Positions 52,401 through 58,027 of a stretch of DNA of 58,027 nt are shown one piece after another. The notes below the pieces were generated by a model that worked only from the letters and a program-made list of their open reading frames with translations, ran no database searches and was not told where the DNA came from. The first letter of the stretch is position 1, and every line of letters begins with the position of its first letter. The stretch comes from Opitutales bacterium (GTDB taxonomy: Bacteria > Verrucomicrobiota > Verrucomicrobiia > Opitutales > UBA953): positions 1-58,027 of the forward strand of contig JAGBIL010000034.1 of the NCBI GenBank assembly GCA_017935025.1. Direction: 5' to 3'. The position numbers were made by a program, and so were the translations under genes.

Positions 52401-55400
52401 ACTCGAGCGTACCGCTCCCGTAAACCGTCGAGAAATCCGGTTCCGTATCGCCGACCGTCATCGAAAGTGTCGCACCGGAGGCGATGGTCTTCTTCGCACC
52501 GACCCAACCGGAAATGTTCAACGTGCCGTCATAGACGGAAACCGCGTTACAATTTGCAAAGTCGTTATGGGAAACGGACAGCGTCCCGTTTCCTACCTTG
52601 CCGAATTTGCCTCCGTTTGAGGTGAAGACTATCGCGCCCGTGCTAAGATTCGCCGTTCCCGCGTCGGAAACGAGGAAAACGACTTCGGAATCCGCACCGT
52701 CAACCGTAACCTTTGAAGTCTTATCTGGCGTGTTGTTTCCGCCGAAATTTACAGCGTTCAAAACGACTTGGCCGCCGTTCCTGACCGAAACATTCGCATC
52801 AACCGCGCCGGAGAAGCTTGATGCCCCCCCGACGACACTCAGCGTTCCCGCGCCCGCCACAGAGCCCGAGAAATCAGGGACCGCCAACAAAGATTCTTCA
52901 CTGAACGTATAGAAGCCCGCAGTTTGCGCCATTCCGATACGGGATTCGGAACTGCTAAGTTCCAGCGTCGAACCCGCGCCGAGGGAAAGCGTTCCCGTGC
53001 CGGCGATTGCAGTCAGAAGCTGCGTGGAATTTTCTTTAATCGAAAGTGTTGCGCCCGTGTTTACCGTCATGAGCTTCGCATCCGAGAAAACGGACATTCC
53101 GCCGAGCGACAGCGAGCCGCCGTTCAAAACTGTAACCGCGCCGACGAATTTTTCGTTATCGTCCGCGATAGAGGAACCGTCCAACGAGATTTCCCCCGCG
53201 ATGCGCAACGCACCTTCTCCCGAAAAACGGACAGAGCCGCCTACGGAGCTTTTCCCGAGCGAAAGAGCCGCGCCCTTGCCTATTTTAACGTTCGAATTTT
53301 GTCCGAAAGTAATACTCGAAAGATTCAACGTGCCTTCGTCCACCGAAATCGTTGCGAGCGTCCCAAGAGCGACATCCCCGCCGATCGTCAATTCACCGTC
53401 GCCGATTTTGGAAAGCGCCGCCCCCGTAACTCCGTTAGAGGCTTTAATTTCACCCGCCCATACGACATCTTCCGTCTGGTTCAGAATAAGCGCCGTATCG
53501 TTGCCGGAGAACGTAATGTGGCTCTGAGGCAAAATTGTTTTGGAAACACCGTCAACGACCGTCGTTTTCGCTTCGCGCAATGTCATTTCGAGCGTGCCGC
53601 CCGCAATCGTTGTCGTTCCCGTGTAAAGAACGTCCTTCCCGAGCGTAAGTTTACCGTCGCCGGTTTTGACAAAATTACCGTCGCCGGAAACACTTTGGTT
53701 AAACACGATTCCGACATTTTCGGTGTCTTCCGGATCCGCATTAACATTAACGGATAGTTCTGCATTGCGGCTAACGGAAATTCCGCCCGAGACCGGAGCC
53801 GCCAAGGACGAGCCCTCAATACTGAGCAGTCCGCTTTCGACAATGAGTGAATTTACGAAGAGCTTTCCGGTCAAATCAACCGTACTGTCTCCGGTTTTAA
53901 CCAATGTTCCGGTCGTTAAGGTTCCCGCAAAAGACGGCTCGGATATCCAACTCGTATCTGTAAGATTTCCGCCAACCGTTACTTGTGCGGCAAATGCTCC
54001 GGGAACGGAGATTCCCGCAAAAAGTTTTTTATTCTGAATCGCTTCGTACGCCGTACTCCACTTTTCGTATGCGGCTTTAATCGCAACGGTATCGGGATTT
54101 TCGGCATTGAGTAAAGCGTCGACAGCCGCGATATCGGCAACGCTCATAAGCGGCGTTCCCGCGAGGTTTTTCGCAGTTTTAAACTCGGCAAACATTGCCT
54201 CCGGATTCGCCGCGAGCTTCGCGTCCAACTGTGCCGACGAAAGCGTTTCGTACTTCGTACGGAGGACCTTGAACAGAGCTTGATTGATTGCGTTCTTTTC
54301 CGCCGATGTCGGCATCGCCGGAATCGATTTTCCGTATTCCGCTTCGACCTCCGCCTTCAGCTGTTCACTCACATACAACTTGTAATCGCGGTCCGACATG
54401 AGCGATTTCAATCCCGCCGGAGAATACCACTCATATTCGCCGACCGTTCCCGTGGGGGCAAAAATTTTCAGATAATTGGCTTCCGTTGCGAGCGTCGCGT
54501 ATTTTTCCGCAAGGTCCGCAAGTAAGGTTGATTGTGCGACCCCGTTAACCGCCGTTCCCGTGCCTCCGTTTTCGGCAAATGCTTTCAGGGCATCGTAGTC
54601 GGCTTGGGAGAGGAGTTCTCTTCCGTCGTAATCGTCGACTCCGACAAATTTTTCCAGAGCGGAAGCATCGAAGCCGGAATAAGCGAGCTTCGCCGTAGCC
54701 GTCAGGTATTTTTCCGTCGCATCCTTTTGCGAAGCAAGAGTGCCGATCGCATTGCCTTTCAAAACCAAATTGCCTTCGAGATCGAAGCAATTTTTGAAAC
54801 GAGCAAAAGAAGCATCTGTCGCGCCTGCGGCGACAGAGCCGAGACCGAGATTGTTCGTGACCAAAGCACGATTTTCGCCCGCAGCCGGCGTGATATTCGC
54901 TCCGAGCGTCAATTTCCCGTCCACGGTAACGGACGTTCCCGCAGAACCGTAGAGGGTGCGGATTTTTTGGTCGCCGATCATTTCGGCAACGGTGCCTTCG
55001 TTGAAGATAACGGCGGACGTTCCCGTAAGGCTGTTCTTCCGCGTAACAGAAAGTTTCCCGACGGCAATCTCCGTCGTTCCCGTGAAATTGCGATTATTTT
55101 CGCCGCCGCTGAGCGTAAACGTTCCCGCTCCGTCCTTAATAATACTACCGGATCCGATAATTTTACCCGCGTACGAACCGCGCGAGAGTCCGGAATAGAG
55201 GTCGACACCGTTGTCCGAAACGACAGTCGTGAGAATTCCGTTTCCGAGGAGAATTTCCGCCGAGGAGTCCCCGGTGAGATCGTTCACGACTTGGCTTGCA
55301 AAAACGCTTCCTTTCGGGAAGAGCGTCAGCGTCGGTGCCGCATTTTCCTGCTTCCACGCCTTGCCTTTCCAAAGCGTAACGGTATCCGCATTTGCAAACA

Positions 55401-57747
55401 CAGACTCATTTCCGGAAAGGTTCAACCCGATACCGGATTCGATGAAAATATCGCCGTAGATGCCGTCCTGAATTTGAGCAAATCCGATGTCAGCCTGCCG
55501 ATTGCCGCCGACGGAAACGACACCGCTAACCGTTTGAACCGTATCTTCCGTCGCGAAAACGAGTTGCGACCCTTTAACAAATCCGCTCAGTTTCACGTTC
55601 AACGTGCTACCCTGCGTAGCGACGAAGGATACAATCCCGCGTCCTCCCAAAGAAACCGTCGAGCCCGGCAATGAATTAACGGTAGAGACATTCAGCACCG
55701 TCTTCCCCGTGCGATTCGGGTCGATGTAAATCCCGCTGTAGTTTGCCGTTTCCAGAAGCAACGCCAGATCGCCGGCACCTTCGAGAACGAGCAAGCCGCC
55801 GGTAACGGTATCGTCCGCTTTGTAGTCAACGTAATACGCATTGTCGAGCGTTGTTTGCTTATAGTAGTTGACGACTTTCCACGCAACGGGATTATCCAGC
55901 GCGAACGAGCCGTCTGCTCCGATATTGAGTGCCGCGAGGTCGGCATCCGAAAGCCCGAGATCCGTTTTAATCGTATTCTTGGCAACCAATGCGGCTTTAA
56001 GGCGATCCGCGTTGCTGAGTGATGCTGTCGTTTGATCGTTTTCCGTGTTCGTCTCGAACGTGTTCTTGTTATAAATTGAAACGCGAGCCCCAACAACAGA
56101 GCCTTGGTAGACACCGCCCATTCCCGCCGCCTGATTGACGACCAAAACGCCGCCCTGCATATAGCCGTTGGCATCAACGTTTTGCACGAAATTTCCGTCC
56201 TTCAACGTGTAGTTCCCGCCCGGAATAACGATTTTGGACCCGATACCCGTTCCCGCGATAATCGGAGCATCCGAAGTGCCGCGTTCCGCTGTCGTAGTAT
56301 TTCCTTTAGGGGCCAAAACGCCTTCGTTGACGGAGGCATTCAGCACCGCGTCCGCCGCGGACGTTCCCGCGTTAACGGCAAGCCCGGCGTTAAAATACGA
56401 TTGCAAATTCTTAATGGTCTGATTTTCCGCAATAACGAGCGTTCCCGCTTCCGGAGTAGTAAAGAACGCCTCTTTAACGGCGGTAACGACGAGTTCTTCG
56501 CCCAAATCGGCATTCGTCGTTTTCGTGTAAATGCTGTAAACGCTCGAGCCGATAGCCGCCCCTTGCATAGACCCGCCGCTCGCCTCCTTGCCCGTGTTCA
56601 TCGTTCCCGCGATATTGACGGAAGCTGCATTCCCGACAGAGGAAGAGAGACGGACGCGAACGTTATTTCCGAAGCCGTCCGTAAACGTCTTCGTTTTTGC
56701 GCCGGTATCGTTCCCGGCGAGCACAAGCGATCCGCCCGCAGCATAAAGACTTCCGGAGAAAGCTTCACTGGAGTTCAAAATCGTAAACGTTCCCTTCCCC
56801 GTTTTGTAAATACTTCCCGCCCCGCTGATGCGCCCGATGGAACCGCCGAACGCCAACTGCGTGTCAAAGTATGTGCTCGTGAGGTTTCCGGAGAGTGTTA
56901 CTCCGGTGTCTACGCGAGTATTTTCCTCCCAACCGCCGACATTTAAATTGACGTGATAGGCCGAAGCGGATCCGAGCACGAGTTCCGAATTCAAGTCCGT
57001 TCCCAAATCCCCCGCCTGCAGGTTATTCAGGAATTGGAGCGTGGTAAGCGAATTGCTTGCCACCATTCCTTTTAACGCAGTCCATTCTCCGCTGACAAAG
57101 CTGTTATTTGCAGAAATATCAAGAGTCGCTCCGTTGCGAACCGTAATGCGGGAAACACCGACCATTTTCCCCGTCGCCTGTCCGATTTCTCGCGGGTTAA
57201 TGATGTTGCCGAAATCGTACCACATATTCACGAACCCGCCTAAAGCCAAGGTTCCCCGGTCGACGACAATTTCCCCGCTCTGCCAACCCTCAAGAATATT
57301 TTCCGTCTGCCCCGCCGTATAGTACTCAATTTCGTACTCCGCATCCGCCGGCACGGAGCCGTCCCTGCGCGTTACTTTGTAAACGGGACCGTCATTGTCA
57401 TCCTTATTATCGTCGCTGTAGCCGAAAAGATGCTGATTATACAAATATCCTTCGGCACCCAAATTCATTTGAGCCGTCCCCGAACCGGTCTTGACAAACG
57501 TCAGCCATGCAGGGGTATTTCCGACGATAAAATCCTTCGGATTCCACCAGCTCGTCTGCAAATAGGTGTTTTTAAGGATGTAGACGTTGTAGTGTCGGTA
57601 ATTCTCATAAAACCCGTCGTACACGATCCCGCCGGCCTTATCCACCTCGTCCTCAAAGAGATAGGCGTGCGCGGGAACGGCGGCGGCAAGACCGAGAGCC
57701 GCTGCGGCGAAAAACGTTTTTTTGGAAATTCGAGATGCGATAGACAT
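49492..57747 (-). CDS. Giant autotransporter (2751 residues)
   Basis: A paralogue of the downstream autotransporter. It has a signal peptide with RISKKTFFAAAALGLAAAVPAHA, and a beta-helical passenger with many repeats of the GAGTFTLSGGENNRNFTGTTEI and GNGTLSVSHNDFANC kind. At about residues 969-1242 a helix-rich segment (LEKFVGVDDYDGRELLSQADY..., LKAEVEAEYGKSIP, NAINQALFKVLRTKYE) interrupts the helix at the same relative place as in the paralogue. The C-terminal barrel (about residues 2470-2751) ends in AGFRHRF. The barrel starts with LSPISFASMLAMPTAAF, matching LSPLSYGAMLALPQSGF in the paralogue. Surface adhesin is the likely role; the ligand is unknown. Confidence 0.93.
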   Translation of the reverse strand: MSIASRISKKTFFAAAALGLAAAVPAHAYLFEDEVDKAGGIVYDGFYENYRHYNVYILKNTYLQTSWWNPKDFIVGNTPAWLTFVKTGSGTAQMNLGAEGYLYNQHLFGYSDDNKDDNDGPVYKVTRRDGSVPADAEYEIEYYTAGQTENILEGWQSGEIVVDRGTLALGGFVNMWYDFGNIINPREIGQATGKMVGVSRITVRNGATLDISANNSFVSGEWTALKGMVASNSLTTLQFLNNLQAGDLGTDLNSELVLGSASAYHVNLNVGGWEENTRVDTGVTLSGNLTSTYFDTQLAFGGSIGRISGAGSIYKTGKGTFTILNSSEAFSGSLYAAGGSLVLAGNDTGAKTKTFTDGFGNNVRVRLSSSVGNAASVNIAGTMNTGKEASGGSMQGAAIGSSVYSIYTKTTNADLGEELVVTAVKEAFFTTPEAGTLVIAENQTIKNLQSYFNAGLAVNAGTSAADAVLNASVNEGVLAPKGNTTTAERGTSDAPIIAGTGIGSKIVIPGGNYTLKDGNFVQNVDANGYMQGGVLVVNQAAGMGGVYQGSVVGARVSIYNKNTFETNTENDQTTASLSNADRLKAALVAKNTIKTDLGLSDADLAALNIGADGSFALDNPVAWKVVNYYKQTTLDNAYYVDYKADDTVTGGLLVLEGAGDLALLLETANYSGIYIDPNRTGKTVLNVSTVNSLPGSTVSLGGRGIVSFVATQGSTLNVKLSGFVKGSQLVFATEDTVQTVSGVVSVGGNRQADIGFAQIQDGIYGDIFIESGIGLNLSGNESVFANADTVTLWKGKAWKQENAAPTLTLFPKGSVFASQVVNDLTGDSSAEILLGNGILTTVVSDNGVDLYSGLSRGSYAGKIIGSGSIIKDGAGTFTLSGGENNRNFTGTTEIAVGKLSVTRKNSLTGTSAVIFNEGTVAEMIGDQKIRTLYGSAGTSVTVDGKLTLGANITPAAGENRALVTNNLGLGSVAAGATDASFARFKNCFDLEGNLVLKGNAIGTLASQKDATEKYLTATAKLAYSGFDASALEKFVGVDDYDGRELLSQADYDALKAFAENGGTGTAVNGVAQSTLLADLAEKYATLATEANYLKIFAPTGTVGEYEWYSPAGLKSLMSDRDYKLYVSEQLKAEVEAEYGKSIPAMPTSAEKNAINQALFKVLRTKYETLSSAQLDAKLAANPEAMFAEFKTAKNLAGTPLMSVADIAAVDALLNAENPDTVAIKAAYEKWSTAYEAIQNKKLFAGISVPGAFAAQVTVGGNLTDTSWISEPSFAGTLTTGTLVKTGDSTVDLTGKLFVNSLIVESGLLSIEGSSLAAPVSGGISVSRNAELSVNVNADPEDTENVGIVFNQSVSGDGNFVKTGDGKLTLGKDVLYTGTTTIAGGTLEMTLREAKTTVVDGVSKTILPQSHITFSGNDTALILNQTEDVVWAGEIKASNGVTGAALSKIGDGELTIGGDVALGTLATISVDEGTLNLSSITFGQNSNVKIGKGAALSLGKSSVGGSVRFSGEGALRIAGEISLDGSSIADDNEKFVGAVTVLNGGSLSLGGMSVFSDAKLMTVNTGATLSIKENSTQLLTAIAGTGTLSLGAGSTLELSSSESRIGMAQTAGFYTFSEESLLAVPDFSGSVAGAGTLSVVGGASSFSGAVDANVSVRNGGQVVLNAVNFGGNNTPDKTSKVTVDGADSEVVFLVSDAGTANLSTGAIVFTSNGGKFGKVGNGTLSVSHNDFANCNAVSVYDGTLNISGWVGAKKTIASGATLSMTVGDTEPDFSTVYGSGTLELTATKDVTLSPDKVNVSGSGDFFNGEIRFTSSGTGYKVTLAKGTNTSQMVAVGTSSGVSLSVEDVTFIQSQNSEIAGDLEVSGTVTVQGLDAKNGNSGRVLSSEFRTLTVSGDYTHGNSEFKMANIGFGFKSTEADMAVVIDKSSIANAFIVDLAQDSGTLVAAGTTIDVDAKINDAEAASALKELSVIKTGENATFTISAATIANDLGRSNTPRDSVFGISRDVYSVLEDNNGLLNLGVGEGNMVVEWNDDSETLTTANGVNVDLVTLRDAASGNSGTLTIKSTASSSRALAAGTQVFAETVRGGGNVMFDGTTGNGLIVSAKQEYLGQTEIVGNVEFSGAGRHNASSQLTVAGDSTLHGGVNMTGRDVSYSVSAVRNADDTGAAGTTTLTIALSDARLASDIKAQVKVRANGTLDTATWEILGTPPAGVTIDPASLKLEDGVLTLTATDSGLNESYAISVNTGALPGMVGEGSSIAGKTTVAGNVILESSSGVVLNATEGDSISVGAGRVTIKGGSSIYVENLGTETLGKTLKLVSAGTVDGSVVAALRKANEGRPDAEKMKLAVYTDANGDVCARMIIDNFSGLGADYNEGVSDSFLGALSEIASWNGANIIDVDSNPTLTGVAKDLFFALNSLPASRLAEEVEKLSPISFASMLAMPTAAFNSDVARIHGRLDQRRYDGADPLRDSGEYEFFALAQSDFAENGTASDAPNFDYNLYGVTAGFDWKPNYETTLGFALGYTYGKAKIQNGGGKINMDDMRATAFASRLFGNSYVDVGVQAGTATFDTRRQTFAGSVSGDTDSVFAGTFVTVGSVFSIWQDKKDGSGLYFTPSVGLSYLHTEIDGFTESGTSGLNMDDTDGDSLRARIAAALQWAFPLDSWQVRLGVEVAYSHDFLGEELDMTGRFAAVDGSKFSTSGKALPTDIFSFGPTVDIMVSERSSLYFGYGIDVDTDSGVSQNINAGFRHRF

Positions 57748-57755
57748 ATCCGGAA

Positions 57756-57764
57756 ATATTGGGG
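57756..57764 (-). promoter_or_regulatory. Leader motif CCCCAATAT before the second autotransporter gene
   Basis: Second copy of the nonamer described at 49452, ending 8 bases before the start codon at 57747, within the 53-base gap to the upstream gene. Confidence 0.4.
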
Positions 57765-57800
57765 AAATGGGTTAGAAAAGTAAAAAAAATGAATTAAAAC

Positions 57801-58027
57801 TTACGAACGGGGCTCTGAGGATTCGACAATACGACAGACATCTCCGTCATTCGGTACGGGAGCGCCGTCCGGCAAAGTGAGAATAGCCTGATCGGGTGTC
57901 ACGCCGGAAACGGAAACGCTCACCGGAGCCTTCGATTCGCCGAAACAGACGAAAACGGATTCTCCGTCTTTCAGCCCGAGGAGCGCCCCCATGGAAACGG
58001 TCACATTTTTGCCGATAACAAAAAGCA
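57801..58027 (-). CDS. C-terminal part of an unidentified protein, 5' end outside the window
   Basis: At least 75 residues, reading into the window edge as ...LFVIGKNVTVSMGALLGLKDGESVFVCFG... and ending in DVCRIVESSEPRS. The stretch is beta-rich with Val, Gly and Ser and short turns. A GTG at 58004 could be a start, but the frame stays open to the edge, so I treat it as partial. It ends 53 bases before the 2751-residue autotransporter on the same strand and may be the first known gene of that operon. No family recognised. Confidence 0.55.
   Translation of the reverse strand, partial: LFVIGKNVTVSMGALLGLKDGESVFVCFGESKAPVSVSVSGVTPDQAILTLPDGAPVPNDGDVCRIVESSEPRS

Noticed and set aside
1-58027. 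CRISPR array
   Set aside because: The repeated nonamer is short and irregularly spaced and lies in coding DNA; no array with constant repeat and spacer lengths is present.

Overview
The window looks like a chromosomal segment of a Gram-negative member of the PVC group, most likely a verrucomicrobial (Opitutales-like) host- or gut-associated fermenter. The clues are a double-length UvrA with four ABC modules (as known in chlamydiae and relatives), a PEP-CTERM exported protein, very large autotransporters, LpoB-type lipoproteins, an MCE protein, and a sodium-pumping decarboxylase plus a succinate/fumarate oxidoreductase of the kind used in succinate-to-propionate fermentation. The taxonomic placement is inference. 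No phage, insertion sequence with a transposase, CRISPR array or rRNA was seen.

Layout. 0-3 kb: two-component system operon (exported small protein, histidine kinase, OmpR-type regulator) behind a large inverted repeat, then a CAT-anticodon tRNA. 3-8 kb: mutY, CNNM/CorC membrane protein, an MCE-domain protein, a divergent RluA-like enzyme, rpsT. 8-13.5 kb: acidic-tailed lipoprotein, hisG, HAD phosphatase, LpoB-like and COG3014-like lipoprotein pair, pdxH. 13.6-15.4 kb: TPP riboswitch, thi4 and thiE. 15.5-18 kb: PEP-CTERM protein, YbdG-like MscS channel, small membrane protein. 18-22.4 kb: a five-gene sodium-pump decarboxylase operon that includes a 58-residue membrane protein. 22.5-24.6 kb: exported beta-propeller-like protein and an OB/HD-domain nuclease. 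24.7-28.5 kb: sdh/frdCAB. 28.7-38.2 kb: secreted GH2 glycosidase, an orphan sufC, and the giant tandem uvrA with a frameshift. 38-42 kb: NUDIX hydrolase, LysM membrane protein, tRNA-Pro, two SGNH esterases, HPr. 42-58 kb: two giant paralogous autotransporters and the end of an upstream gene.

Two sequence-level patterns cut across all genes. First, the heptamer CGGGAAC/GTTCCCG (usually inside GCGGGAACG) occurs about 210 times by my hand count, against about 7 expected for a random heptamer on both strands. Converging pairs of it form several transcription terminators, which is the hallmark of DNA-uptake-type signal sequences in other phyla. Second, at least six intergenic elements placed at or within about 20 bases of stop codons consist of 7-base quasi-tandem words, most of them arranged as imperfect inverted repeats. 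Each element has its own words but the same period and position.

Metabolically the window fits an anaerobe that reduces fumarate (frdCAB), decarboxylates a CoA-ester while exporting sodium, takes up sugars with PTS control (HPr), degrades galactosides and acetylated glycans outside the cytoplasm (GH2, SGNH esterases), makes thiazole with a sulfide-type Thi4, and displays very large surface proteins.
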